64,000 nucleotides of DNA, from assembly GCA_002007465.1 (NCBI GenBank), contig LNAC01000030.1, positions 7,849,697-7,913,696 on the forward strand, written 5' to 3'. The DNA is from Ailurus styani. Lineage: Eukaryota > Chordata > Mammalia > Carnivora > Ailuridae. The notes beneath the pieces were generated by a model. The model did no database searches and was not told the origin of the DNA. It saw only the letters and a program-made list of their open reading frames with translations. This document shows positions 10,721-21,254 of the stretch, one piece after another. Position 1 is the stretch's first letter. Each line of letters begins with the position of its first letter. Made by a program: the position numbers and the translations under genes.

Positions 10721-11540
10721 CCACAGTTTGTGTCAGGTACATTAAACATTCCTCAGGTAAAAGTGTAGCTAGGTCCAGACAGGAAAACTACTGGGGTAGA
10801 CAGTGAAACAGGGGGACAGAGAGGAGCCCCACTCCTACATACACACAGATGCACTGTCCTTTACCAGCTGCAGTGACAGTCCCTGCTATGGAGGTGCCAG
10901 GGGCTGGGGCATCCCTGAGCTGACCCAGGCGGACGGACGGTCTTCCTCCAGCTGCCCACCCCACGGCCAGAGCTGGCCACGTTTGCTTCAGCCTCAGTCT
11001 TCGCTTCCACGCGTCCCACCTGCGCTTTCCTTCTTGGGCAAATTCCCCTGATTGCTCTGAGCCTCGCTTTCCCCAACTGAAAAGGGAGAGAACAGTCCCT
11101 ACCTCACAGGATGGTGGGGTTGTGCCACCTAAGTAGGGGAATATGGCGTCCAGCACAAAGAAGTTGCTCAAGAAACGTTGGCTTTTGATCTTAGCATTGT
11201 ATTATGCCCATGGGCCCTTCTTGCTCTTAAATCGTTAGCCTGAGACTAGGAAGTCCAAGACTGGGGGCAATACTGGGACTTTCTCCTGACTGGTTAGGGT
11301 TTGGTGGTTGGGTTCCAGCCTAGGGTATTTTGTACCCTGACACCTTATTTACCAGCAGGAGCCCACAAAAAAAGGTGGCTTGTTAGAATAACAGCAGTCT
11401 GGGTGGCGCTTCTGAAACCGGCTGCCCAAGGAATGGATGGGGGCCGCGCGGGAGGTCAGGACCTCCCCTAATAGAGAGGATCCAGGGGACAGTGCCTTTA
11501 GAAAACCTTAAGCGGCACTTTGTAAAACAGCGCCGCTGCT
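10721..11540. other. Probable IFNLR1 intron 1 with a MIR fragment
   Basis: Bases 11035-11180 are a plus-strand MIR (TTTCCCCAACTGAAAAGGGA, CTACCTCACAGGATGGTGG). The rest is unique-looking and no exon could be supported. Confidence 0.5.
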
Positions 11541-11739
11541 TTTTTTTTCTTTTTTTTTAAGATTTTATTTATTTATTTGACAGAGAAGAGAGAGAGAGAT
11601 CACAAGCAGGCAGAGAGAGAGGAGGAAGCAGGCTCAACGCTGAGCAGAGAGCCCAATGCGGGCCTCGATCCCAAGACCCTGAGATCATGACCTGAGCCGA
11701 AGACAGAGGCTTTAACCCACTGAGCCACCCAGGCGCCCT
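11541..11739 (-). mobile_element. can-SINE (young, mustelid-type body)
   Basis: Reverse-strand element running from a poly-T tail through GATCACAAGCAGGCAGAGAG to CTGAGCCACCCAGGCGCC. The flanks GCCGCTGCTTTTT and TGCGGCTGCTTTTT form the target-site duplication. Confidence 0.95.
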
Positions 11740-11815
11740 GTGCGGCTGCTTTTTAAACTGCCACTGTCTTTCCCTGTTCACCTGGAGTGGAATTGGCATT
11801 AGGAAACTGGATCGA

Positions 11816-11903
11816 GGGCGCCTGGGTGGCTCAGTGGGTTAAAGCCTCTGCTTTCGGCTCAGGTCATGATCTCAACGTCCTGGTATCGAGGCCCGCATCG
11901 GGC
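11816..11903 (+). mobile_element. can-SINE, cut by the assembly gap
   Basis: The young-subtype head GGGCGCCTGGGTGGCTCAG and first 88 bases are present; the body runs into the N block. Its tail must lie inside the gap. Confidence 0.95.
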
Positions 11904-12652
11904 NNNNNNNNNNNNNNNNNNNNNNNNNNNNNNNNNNNNNNNNNNNNNNNNNNNNNNNNNNNNNNNNNNNNNNNNNNNNNNNNNNNNNNNNNNNNNNNNN
12001 NNNNNNNNNNNNNNNNNNNNNNNNNNNNNNNNNNNNNNNNNNNNNNNNNNNNNNNNNNNNNNNNNNNNNNNNNNNNNNNNNNNNNNNNNNNNNNNNNNNN
12101 NNNNNNNNNNNNNNNNNNNNNNNNNNNNNNNNNNNNNNNNNNNNNNNNNNNNNNNNNNNNNNNNNNNNNNNNNNNNNNNNNNNNNNNNNNNNNNNNNNNN
12201 NNNNNNNNNNNNNNNNNNNNNNNNNNNNNNNNNNNNNNNNNNNNNNNNNNNNNNNNNNNNNNNNNNNNNNNNNNNNNNNNNNNNNNNNNNNNNNNNNNNN
12301 NNNNNNNNNNNNNNNNNNNNNNNNNNNNNNNNNNNNNNNNNNNNNNNNNNNNNNNNNNNNNNNNNNNNNNNNNNNNNNNNNNNNNNNNNNNNNNNNNNNN
12401 NNNNNNNNNNNNNNNNNNNNNNNNNNNNNNNNNNNNNNNNNNNNNNNNNNNNNNNNNNNNNNNNNNNNNNNNNNNNNNNNNNNNNNNNNNNNNNNNNNNN
12501 NNNNNNNNNNNNNNNNNNNNNNNNNNNNNNNNNNNNNNNNNNNNNNNNNNNNNNNNNNNNNNNNNNNNNNNNNNNNNNNNNNNNNNNNNNNNNNNNNNNN
12601 NNNNNNNNNNNNNNNNNNNNNNNNNNNNNNNNNNNNNNNNNNNNNNNNNNNN
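11904..12652. other. Assembly gap (749 N), possible site of IFNLR1 exon 1
   Basis: The gap begins inside a can-SINE and ends in CpG-dense sequence. The missing bases therefore include a SINE body and probably a GC-rich CpG island. It lies 3.4 kb upstream of IFNLR1 exon 2 on the gene strand, a plausible place for exon 1 and the promoter, but this is inference. Confidence 0.6.
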
Positions 12653-12800
12653 CGAGCCAGGCCGGCTGCCGGCTCCCCGCGCCACCCTCGCTCAAAGACC
12701 ACTGTGGCTCCTCGGTGCCTGCACTGCCGTTGGTTCGGGCCGATCCGGGCGCTGGGGGTGGGGTTGGGGGGAACCGGTCACACCGTATAAGGGGGAGGGA
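12653..12800 (-). promoter_or_regulatory. CpG-dense flank, candidate IFNLR1 promoter edge
   Basis: About 14 CpG dinucleotides occur in the first 135 bases after the gap, against sparse CpG in most of the window. No ATG lies on the minus strand in this flank, so if exon 1 is here its coding part is inside the gap. The strand is assigned only because IFNLR1 is the nearest gene. Confidence 0.45.
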
Positions 12801-13109
12801 AGGGAAGGAGAACGGCTTATTACCAATAACCGCAGTTAGGACTTCCAGGGTGGGACTTTCAAACCGGGCGAAGAGAGGTATTCAGAGCCAGTTTGACAGC
12901 AGAGCCCCAGACGCCACTGGCCGGGTCTGAGCGTGGTCCATGTACCAGACCCTAAGCCAAGCCCTTCCCACACATTACCGACTTTAAACCCTCTGAAAAT
13001 CTGGTGGGTCTGTCCTGTTATTCTGGATATTCTTTACACGGGAGTGGCAGCCTCCGGAGCTAAGGAACTCGTTCTGGGGAAAGCTGGAGCCTCCGACCCA
13101 AGCCCCGGT

Positions 13110-13670
13110 GTGTTACCAGGCACGTGAATAGTAATCGATTCCAATCAATGGAACCAGCCTCACCGCAGAATAGTCTACTGTCATTAAAAAGGATGTTGCC
13201 CAGGGGTATGTAATGACTCGGGTATGTTTGCAACATAGTCAGTAGCAGAAAGGCAAGTAGCCAAATATGGCCTCATTAACAAAAAATCCATATGTCCATG
13301 GGGCGCCTTGGTGGCTCAGTCTGTTGTGCGGCTGCCTTCGAGCAGGCCATGATCCCAGGATCCTGGGATCAAGCTCCGCATCTCGGGCTCTCTGCTGGGC
13401 AGGGAGCCTGCTTCTCCTTCTCCCTCTGCCTACAGCTCTGCCTGCTTGTACTCTCTCTCCATCTCTCTGTCAAATAAAAGAAAGAAATCTTAAAAAAAAA
13501 AATCTTAATGTCCATAGGCATGGATAACAGATCAAGGATCTACACCAGTATGTTTGTGGTTGTTAATTTCTGGGTGGTAAGGAGATATATATCATATATA
13601 TATTTAAATTTCTTCTTTCTGCTGATGCTTGGTTTCTAAGTGTTTCAATAATTTATCTGTATTGCTTTCC
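13110..13670 (+). mobile_element. Old L1 (L1M/HAL1-type) 3' UTR remnant, split by a can-SINE
   Basis: AGTCTACTGTCATTAAAAAG on the left and CACCAGTATGTTTGTGGTTG, TAATTTCTGGGTGGTAAGGA on the right follow the typical order of old L1 3' UTR sequence. The SINE at 13300-13501 divides it. Confidence 0.5.
13300..13501 (+). mobile_element. can-SINE
   Basis: Head GGGGCGCCTTGGTGGCTCAG, CT-rich body, tail AAATAAAAGAAAGAAATCTT. Flanks AATCCATATGTCCATG and AATCTTAATGTCCATAG form a target-site duplication. Confidence 0.92.
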
Positions 13671-14765
13671 CAATCAGATTCTAAAAGGAATTATTGCTCT
13701 CCTTTATTAAATGTCGTTTTTTCTCTTTCTACACACTGTCCAAGGAGGTATGACCTCCTCTTCACAGTTGAGGACACTGCCATTCTGAGGCCCAGAGGGC
13801 TGACGCAGGTGCTGGGTTCTGGGTTGAGGCCCAGGCCAGACTCCACGGCCACAGCGCCTCTGGGTAACTGCTTTGTCCTCTCCCGGGATCAGGGTCAGAC
13901 GGGGTGACCGTTGGTGAGCTGTGACCATGCCCATGAACTAGGAGTAGGCACAGGGCAGAGAGAACCCTGGGCTCATGTCTGTGGCAGATGCTGGCTCTCA
14001 GCTTGTAGCCTAGCAGCTCTGGGTCGAGAGAACGTGTTTTCACAGAAATTGGTGGATCTCAAAGTTGCCTTGAGTTTGGTCCTGGGTGAAAACATTCAGA
14101 AATTTGTGGATGGTTCTGAGATTTGCCTCATGACTTCAGCTCAGTTGGCACTTCTTCACAGGGGCTCATGGGGACCATATTTGGACCTCATAGGCAAGGA
14201 AGATGAAAGGACCCCTACGTATCTTTGAATCTCCTTTTGAGTCAGAGATGGCATCTTCAGCCAACCAACTGTGGCTCTTTTAGACCCAGAATCCCACTGA
14301 ACTGGGAGCAGATTGGCAGTGGGGACAGGGAGGTGGGGAACCATCTCCATCCACCACCCGCTCCACCCACTTGGCTTGTCTGAATCTGTCACCTGTTCTT
14401 TTTGACAAAACCTGTCACATGCTTGTTCTCCCCTGTTCCCCACCCCACCAACCCCAATCCCAGGTTAGGAAATTGTGTATCTGGATGCCTCACGGTATCA
14501 ACATGAAAGGATATTTTGAGACCACAAAGGTCAGGCTAGTTGCAGTTCTCAGAATCTTTGGAAAAGTCCTCTTGGTTGCGAGCCAGAAAATCTCAGCCAG
14601 CAACCACAACTTAGCCTCTACACAGGTCCTCAGTGTGCTGCTTCAGTTTCTTTCCACTCTCTCAAATTCTGAAAATGAGGCCATTCTGGAATACAATGAG
14701 CGTATTTCTATAGCGATCTCTTATCGAAAATAGCCCTTGATAGCATCAATGTTTATTTGAATCCT
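13671..14765. other. No gene recognised
   Basis: Mixed unique-looking sequence. A 120-codon frame (14371-14733, plus) and several shorter ones have no recognisable family, so I treat them as chance. Confidence 0.4.
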
Positions 14766-14769
14766 TGTT

Positions 14770-14975
14770 ACACAGCAGGTACAACAGTTTACATATATTG
14801 TAGTATTCGATCCTCACGACAACCCCACGGGGTGGGTATTAAAATCCCTTTGCACAGATAAACTCTGGGAGGTTCCATTGCTTATCCAAAGTCACACTGC
14901 TAATTAGTGACAGGGCTGGAATTTGGATCTTGGTCTGGCTGTCCTCAAAGCCTGTGGGTTTGAGCTTTTGCTATT
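14770..14975 (-). repeat. MIR SINE
   Basis: Contains CCAAAGTCACACTGCTAATT and CACGACAACCCCACGGGGTG in reversed MIR order. Confidence 0.7.
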
Positions 14976-15512
14976 CCTCTCCAGATGGTTAAGGGCAGAC
15001 AAAAATAAGATTCCCCAAGCTTGATCACTTCCTGATTTGCAAAGATCACAGCATTAAAGTCTCCTGAGTGCTGGGATGTCAGCTTCCTCCTTGGATTTGA
15101 TTCTCAGGTAGAAGCAGTGGTGAGAAGGTGGAAATTGGGAAATGTTTCACCACTGGGTCTTGGTGGGCAGGAGGAAGTCCAGCTTGGTAGCACAGGTGGG
15201 GGTGTGACTACGTCTGCCACAGTCCATTTCCGTGCGAGGTCACTGAACACAGAGTTGTGAAGAAATGCTCCCAACTGGTTCTTCTGGGCCCACGTAAGCC
15301 TGCTTTTCCACAAGGTAGAAGAACCATCACCAAGCTTCTCCACATTTAGAACAAAGCACATCCCAAACCTTAAGTGGCCTATGGGGCTTCTGGTCCACAG
15401 CAGGGGGCTCAAGATCTCTTACACAAAGTCAAAGTTTACAACATGGCCTCCACCTCCCCTTTGAACTTTTCCTCCAGTTCTCCAGGCTCCAGCCTCACAG
15501 AGAGTCCTGCTG

Positions 15513-15703
15513 GTTTCCCGCCCGCCCTCCCTCTCTCTTTCTCTCTCCCTCCTTCCCTCCCTCCCTCTTTCTCTCTCCCTCCCTCTTCCTCCCTATTCCT
15601 CCAACTCACCCTTTCTCTTTCTCTTTCTCTTTCTCTATCTCCTCCCCCCACCCACCTCCTAGTCTTTCCCCTTCCCAGGCTTTTCTCCCCTCTATTCTTT
15701 CAG
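15513..15703. repeat. Polypyrimidine tract
   Basis: Almost uninterrupted C/T on the plus strand, with CCCTCCTTCCCTCC and repeated TTTCTC units; purines appear only singly. Low-complexity, not coding despite frames on both strands. Confidence 0.95.
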
Positions 15704-15905
15704 TCAACCCCTATTCCTGCTTCCAGTCTCACTCCTATGTCACTTTCCCAGGGTGCTTTCCTCACCTCCTGACTTTGATTTGTTCCCAATCCCCATATAT
15801 GTCTCCCTGTAATACTTAATCACTCTTTCACAGAAATCATCTTTGTGTCTTTAATCTCTCTCTTCGTGAATCCTCATCCTCAGAGCCTGGCCCATAATAG
15901 GTAAG
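15704..15905 (+). repeat. L2-like fragment
   Basis: CTGTAATACTTAATCACTCT and CTCAGAGCCTGGCCCATAAT follow L2 3' order on the plus strand. Confidence 0.5.
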
Positions 15906-16470
15906 AGCAACGGACCTTCAACATCTGGGGCTCAAACGATTCTGTATGCTCCAGACAACTCAGCCTCACTCCTGCCTCTTACCTGGCACTTGGTAGCCAC
16001 TCACTAAATGTTTACTAAGCTGAACTTGACATTGACTCATACTTGAAAAGACCTCAGTATCTCTTGTGAAAGTATGACTTCACAGTCACGCCTCCCTCCA
16101 TAGGTGAGATTTTATAATCACGCCTCTTCCACTGACTCTGAGAATAAAGTGTATAAAACTACATTGTACGAGGACTCACAGCTTCTTCTTCTCCTGTCTG
16201 GGCCAGCAAGGGGTCCAGCAAGACTGGATAGATAAATGCTGGGAAAGGCAGCAAAAAGTTAAGAACCAACTGGGGCTTAGACATTTGAAGAAGAAAGGAA
16301 CAAGTTTAGGGGCCAGCTGCTGTGAATATGAGATGTATAAAGGGAGAGGTGGAGAAAATGGACTTTGGAACTTTTTGTTCTGTGTTAGGACTGGAATCCC
16401 TTGTGATATTTTTTTTCTCCCAAGAGAATAAAGATTTTAAATGTCTTTAAACTACTGGGGTGTTTGTTAT
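15906..16470. other. No gene recognised; AATAAA-type signals
   Basis: Two GAGAATAAAG words (16140, 16425) resemble poly(A) signals, and the sequence around 16080-16440 looks like a decayed LTR or 3' UTR, but I cannot assign it. Confidence 0.35.
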
Positions 16471-16477
16471 TTTGTTT

Positions 16478-16574
16478 TAAGGTAATTTCCACCCCCCCCC
16501 AACATGGGGCTCAAACTGGGGACCTGAGATTAAGAGCTTCATGCTCTACCCACCTGACCCAGCCAGGCACCCCC
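16478..16574 (-). mobile_element. can-SINE head fragment
   Basis: ACATGGGGCTCAAACTGGGG through CTCTACCCACCTGACCCAGC to CAGGCACCCC is the reverse of the short can-SINE tRNA-derived part. Confidence 0.75.
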
Positions 16575-16590
16575 TATTGTTCTGGGTGTT

Positions 16591-16691
16591 GCCTCTCCAC
16601 TACTCTCCTCTTTTTTCCTCTCCTCTCCTCTCCCCTCCCTTTTTTTTTTCCTTTCTCTCTTTCCCTCTTTCTCTCTCTCTTCCTTCCTTCA
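16591..16691. repeat. Polypyrimidine tract
   Basis: TCCTCTCCTCTCCTCTCCCC followed by CTTTCTCTCTTTCCCTC on the plus strand. Confidence 0.9.
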
Positions 16692-16855
16692 AGAATCTAT
16701 TTATTCATGAGCGACAGTGAGACAGCGGTTGAGGCAGAGGGAGAAGCAGCCTCCCCCTGCAGAGCAGGGAGCCGGTGTAACTCCATCCCAGGACCCAGGG
16801 ATCAAAACTTGAGCCAAAGGCACACGCTTAACCCCCTGAGCCACCCAGGCGTCCT
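16692..16855 (-). mobile_element. can-SINE
   Basis: AAGAATCTATTTATTCATGA tail side to CTGAGCCACCCAGGCGTCC head side, reverse strand. Confidence 0.88.
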
Positions 16856-17037
16856 TGAGTGTTGTTTTTCTTATTATTGTTTTAAAACAATGCTGAGCGA
16901 GGCAGGCGCCAACACCAGAAGGCCCCTCTTTATATGGTATATTTAAGACTTCTATCTGTAGCAAAGACAGAAACCCCCAAACCACCTAAGCAAAAAAAAA
17001 AGAATTCAAGGAGCTCACCGGACTGGGAAATTCAAGG

Positions 17038-17230
17038 ATGGGCGTGGCTATGGGGCGGCTCTAGCAGAGCAAGATTCTGATTGGTCTGGATTGGATTACA
17101 TGCCACTCCCTGAACCAATCAGCGTGGACAGGGAGGATGGGCTGCTCTAGTTGGCCAGTCTGGATAATATGCCCTCCCCTGGGGCGGGAGAGGTGAATAG
17201 AGCCTCCTGATTGACAGCTCTTCCTACCAA
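17038..17230. repeat. CCAAT/ATTGG-rich partial tandem duplication
   Basis: The block with GGCGGCTCTAGCAGAG, CTGGATTGGATTACATGCC reappears about 90 bases on as GGGCTGCTCTAGTTGG, CTGGATAATATGCC. It contains two ATTGG and one ACCAATCAGCG. The parent element was not identified. Confidence 0.55.
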
Positions 17231-17742
17231 ATGCCGCAGAGGAAGGGCGAAACCTGTCAACTACAGCAGGTTAAGTATAAGGAGACCTTAGAGATCACCC
17301 CTGCCAACTTCCTACGCTGAGAGTGTCTCCTCTCCAATATCCTGGAAAGGTGGGCATCCAGGTGCTGATTGGGATCTCCCACTGATGAGCTCTCACTAGC
17401 CTTTGGGGCCGCGAATGCTGTTTCTGAACGATTTCAGTTAGGGACGTCTCCCTCCGATTGACCTCCTTCCTTGTAACGCCCCCCAATAACCCAGCTCTTC
17501 ATTTTGGGGCACCACAGAATAATACAAAACCCTCCTCTGCACGTCAACCTTCCAGATGTTAAGTTTTTTGGATTCTTCTTACCAAGCGGTGTAGGGGTGA
17601 CCACCAGTTTCCTGGGGATAAAAGACCAGCCTGGAAATCAGGAGGCTGAGGTCCAGCCTTCATTCTGCCTTTAAAGCAGAGTAGTGGCCACTCTGGGAGT
17701 AATTGTACACTGTTCCCATTTTACAGATGAGAAGACCGTAGC

Positions 17743-18073
17743 TCCCCAGATTCATATGTTGAAACCCTAACCCCCAAAACAATAGTATTCTGAGATGGAG
17801 CCTTTGGGAGGCAATAAGGTGGTGAGAGTGGAGCCCACATGAAGGGGACTACTGCCTTTAGCAAAAGAGACATAGAGATTGGTTTTTTTCTGTGACATGG
17901 GATACAAGGAGAAGACATCTGCCATCTCTAAACCAGGAAGAGTGCTCTCAGCAGGAACGGAATCAGCTGACACCTTGATCTTAGCCTTCCCAGCTTCCAG
18001 AACTGTGAGAAATAAATGTTTAAGCCACCCAGTCTATGGAATTCTATTATAGCAGCCCCAACAGAGACAGATA
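17743..18073 (+). mobile_element. MaLR LTR (MLT1-like)
   Basis: ATTCATATGTTGAAACCCTA, CACCTTGATCTTAGCCTTCC, GTGAGAAATAAATGTTTAAG and a GCAGCCCCAACAGAGACAG end give the MLT1 order on the plus strand. The start is missing. Confidence 0.8.
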
Positions 18074-18257
18074 CTGAAGTAGAGGGAGGTTAAGAGACAT
18101 GTCCAAGGTCACACAACAGGAAATGGGGAAGGTGGAATTTGCATCCAGGACCACATCATTCCAAAGCTTCTGTTCTTTATCACTTTATGGCCTCAAGCAA
18201 GTTACCTCATTTCTCTGTGCTCCAGTTTCCTCCTTCACGATTTGGGAACTTTCATGT

Positions 18258-18396
18258 ATTTTAGAATCACAACAGATCACTAGGGCTCATCCCCAGTGTC
18301 CCTGGATTCAGTGTTTGTAGGATGGGATCTGAGGATTTGCATTTTAACAGCTTCCCAGGTGCTGCTGGTCTGGGTCCCACACTTTGAGAACCACAG
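18258..18396 (-). mobile_element. MER5-type hAT-Charlie element
   Basis: Ends with CACTTTGAGAACCACAG, the reverse of the MER5 terminal CAGTGGTTCTCAAA, and contains GGGATCTGAGGATTTGCATT. Confidence 0.75.
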
Positions 18397-18494
18397 TAGT
18401 AATGGATTCCAGTTCTAAAATACCAGCATGTGGGGTGGGGGGAGGGGCAAGATTTTAGCGTTCCATTTAGCTTGAGCTTAGGTCCCTATTGAAT

Positions 18495-18503
18495 GTGGTG
18501 TGT

Positions 18504-18540
<37 letters not shown>
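18495..18540. repeat. (TG)n microsatellite
   Basis: Dinucleotide run interrupted twice by TATG. Confidence 0.95.
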
Positions 18541-18729
18541 ACAGGGAAAGAATGTGTGTGCGCGTGCACATGCACTCAGTGAACAGTCAGCAGAAATTGT
18601 GCTTCACAGTTAAGTTAATTCAAGGAAATTTCAAGAAATAGGTAAAATAAGTGGGGATAATGAAGAGCAGATGCCCAGATTTGAAGGGAAGCAGAGGGAA
18701 CAGGCTCAGAGTCCTATAGCTTTTGTAAT

Positions 18730-18880
18730 TTTAGTAATTCCACTAACTGAACACCTACTATGTGCTAACTGCTTTTGATACTTTAGCTCATCTAATTCTT
18801 ACAGCCGGTCTGTAAGATTAAGTCTCGATAGTGAAGCTTTGCCAAAGAGAAACTGAGGTTCAGATAGGATAAGAAATGGG
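18730..18880 (-). repeat. MIR SINE
   Basis: ACCTACTATGTGCTAACTGC and GAGAAACTGAGGTTCAGATA in reversed MIR order. Confidence 0.7.
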
Positions 18881-18885
18881 GCCGA

Positions 18886-19680
18886 TGGGAATGTAATAGG
18901 AGGAAAGGCTGATGGCGTCTCCAAAAGTTAAATCTCCAGTTACCACACGACTCGGCAATTCCAATGCTGGACTTAGACCCAAGAGAATGGAAAATATGTC
19001 CGCTTAAAAACTGTGCATGAGGGATGCCTGGGTGGCTCAGTTGTTCGGCTCAGGTCATGAGCTCGGGGTCCTGGGATCAAGCCCCACGTTGGGCTCCCTG
19101 CTCAGTGGGAGGCCTGCTTCTCCCTCTCCCTCTGCCCCTGCTTGTGTTCCTCTCTCGTTGCCAATCTCTCTGCCAAATAAATAAATAAAAGATTTTTAAA
19201 AAATTGTACATGAGTGTTTGTAACAGCATTATTCATAATAGCCCCAAAGAGGAAGTAAGCCCACTGCCCCTCAGCCAATGAAAGGATAAACAAAACGCGG
19301 TAGGTACACACAAGGGACTACTATTTAGCAGTAACAGGCAGGAAGGGCTGACACGCTGCCTCATGAGTAAATTTTGAAACCATTATGCTAAGTGAAAGAA
19401 GCCAGACAAAAAAGACCACATATCCTATCATTCCATTTATATGAAATGTCCAGAATGGGCAGATCGCAAGGACAGGAAAGTCGAGTCATGGTTGCCAGGG
19501 GCTGGGGGAAGACGAGAAGCTTAGGGCAGTGATTGTTCCTACGGGGTTTCCTTTCCCTGGTGATGAAAATGTTCTGGGATTAGATGGTGGTGATGGTGCC
19601 ATGGCTTTATGACTATATTAAACATTGCACACTTCAAAAGGGTGAATTCTGTGGTAGGTGAATGATAGCTCGATTAAAGA
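18886..19680 (+). mobile_element. L1 3' UTR, split by a can-SINE
   Basis: GTTACCACACGACTCGGCAA, TTATTCATAATAGCCCCAAA, CTAAGTGAAAGAAGCCAGAC, TTGCACACTTCAAAAGGGTG are L1 3' UTR words in plus-strand order. A SINE at 19020-19203 divides it. Confidence 0.85.
19020..19203 (+). mobile_element. can-SINE inside the L1
   Basis: Head GGGATGCCTGGGTGGCTCAG to tail AAATAAATAAATAAAAGATT. Flanks AAACTGTGCATGAG and AAATTGTACATGAG are the duplicated target. Confidence 0.92.
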
Positions 19681-19814
19681 CAGGGGGTTGCTAAGGGCAC
19701 AGACGGATTAAAGACAGGGGGCTGGGATTTGAACCTAGGGGCATATGGCAGCCTGGAAAGAGCCTATGATTACGGGCCTTGGCATAGCCCTTCACCTTGG
19801 GCAAGCCCCCTCCT

Positions 19815-20280
19815 TCTTCCCCGCCGGCCTCAGGCGCCCCTGAAGCTCCCTCAGGCCCTTAAGGGAGAAGGACATGGGGGAGGCGCTGCCACCAGAGCGG
19901 GGCGGGGGCGCCCGGGAGGGTTTTGGTGGGGGGCAGGGCGGAGCTCGCCGAGAACCCCTTCTCCGTTTCCAGTAAGAACAGCCGGGCTCTTTCCAAACCT
20001 GCCTCTGTCTGCTCCTTCCAGGCCTGGGAAGGCCCCCGGGCGCTTGACAGCGGTTCCCAGGTGTGCTGACCGCCGGGCGTGCAGGGACGACCGTGCACCT
20101 GCCGGGACCCGGCCCAGCGCCCCAGGCCCGCCCGCTCCTTCTGGGAAAGCGGGGGCGGCCCCGGAGCCGTGCACCTCAGCGCCCCAGCCTCTGCCCCCGC
20201 CTGATTCTTCTGTCTCAGTGGGGTTCCTGTCGCCTGTCCTTGCGGGCCTGCGGTGTGCCGCAGCCCCCTGGGGGGGCTCC
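19815..20280. promoter_or_regulatory. Orphan CpG island
   Basis: By hand count about 36 CpG in about 465 bases at roughly 70% GC, observed/expected near 0.6. It is not attached to a recognised exon: the minus strand has only one ATG and no signal-peptide frame, so it is not IFNLR1 exon 1. Long open frames on both strands here start at non-ATG codons and reflect GC content. It could be an alternative or lncRNA promoter. Confidence 0.6.
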
Positions 20281-20340
20281 TGCCTTCCTCCCTTTCCTCC
20301 TTTGGGTCTTTCTCTTATCTGTTTCTTTTTAATAATGAAT

Positions 20341-20523
20341 TTTTTTTTAGATTTTTATTTATTTATTTGACAGAGAGAGAGAGAGATCACAAGTAGGCAG
20401 AGAGAGGAGGAAGCAGGCTCCTTGCCGAGCAGGGAGCCCGACGCGGGCCTTGATCCCAGGACCCTGAGATCATGACCTGAGCCGAAGGCAGAGGCTTAAC
20501 CCACTGAGCCACCCAGGCGCCCC
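20341..20523 (-). mobile_element. can-SINE (young) with perfect target duplication
   Basis: Reverse element with GATCACAAGTAGGCAGAGAG body. Both flanks read TTAATAATGAATTTTT, so the insertion is recent. Confidence 0.97.
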
Positions 20524-20539
20524 TTAATAATGAATTTTT

Positions 20540-21250
20540 GATGCCACAAGCCATAGATGAATACAGCTTCCTCTTCACACGTTGGAAGAGCACAGATTCA
20601 CCGTTCTCCCAAGTACCGCCACTCACACCCAAACCAGAGGTCACTGCCATTATCAGTTTGGGAGGGGGGGTTTCCAAGTGTTTTTCCATGGACCCATTGA
20701 AAACAGATAATACCGTGCATCTGTCTGTGTGGTTTTATATAGAGTTATCATTCTGCAACTTGCTTCTGGCATTTTTCACCCCACAAAACTCCATGGAGAA
20801 CTTTCCACATTGTACACATAGTACGGGGAGACCTCCCCCCCTCGCCCCGCCCACACACTCTTCAAACTATTCCACAGGTCAGTTTTGGTGTCATATTTTA
20901 TTTAACCCTTCTCCAGTTGATAGATATTTAGAATGGTTTTAATTTTTCAAGATGACAAAACACCTCAGTGATCACCTCAGCATACACTCAGGTGGGTGTT
21001 TTTCCGGGTAGACGATACCGCGGTGTAGATCTGCTGGGTCATAGGATATATTTAGATACTGTATATTGCTCCGCGCAGTGGCTAAACCAATCTAACTCCT
21101 ACCAGTAGCACACATGAGCAGATCCTTTTCCCAACATCTTTATCAACCTTCCATCTCCTCAAACCGAAAATTTGTTGCCAATAATGTTTTCTCACTGTTG
21201 CACTAATTTGCATTTCTGTGGGAGTTGCCTGAAAGTTCCAGGTTGCTGAT
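20540..21250. other. No gene recognised; old LINE-like sequence
   Basis: Words such as GATAGATATTTAGAATGGTT and CTGCTGGGTCATAGGATATA look like reverse-strand old L1 3' UTR, but the family is uncertain. Confidence 0.4.
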
Positions 21251-21254
21251 GTGT

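Noticed and set aside
11816..11903. tRNA-Lys-like sequences at SINE heads
   Set aside because: They have box A/B-like words but no full cloverleaf, and they lead into the SINE body and A-rich tail, so they are retroposons and not tRNA genes.
15436..15651. Arg/Glu-rich frame on the minus strand
   Set aside because: Direct translation of the polypyrimidine tract.
20099..20174. Minus-strand frame ending in CAG|GTGCAC as IFNLR1 exon 1
   Set aside because: The donor and phase would fit exon 2, but the start codon is GTG and the peptide lacks the hydrophobic leucine core of a signal peptide.
19729..20370. Open frame of 213 codons on the plus strand (and 107 codons on the minus strand) in the CpG island
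   Set aside because: The first codons are TTG and GTG rather than ATG, the peptides are Pro/Arg/Ala-rich with no family, and high GC alone keeps stops rare.
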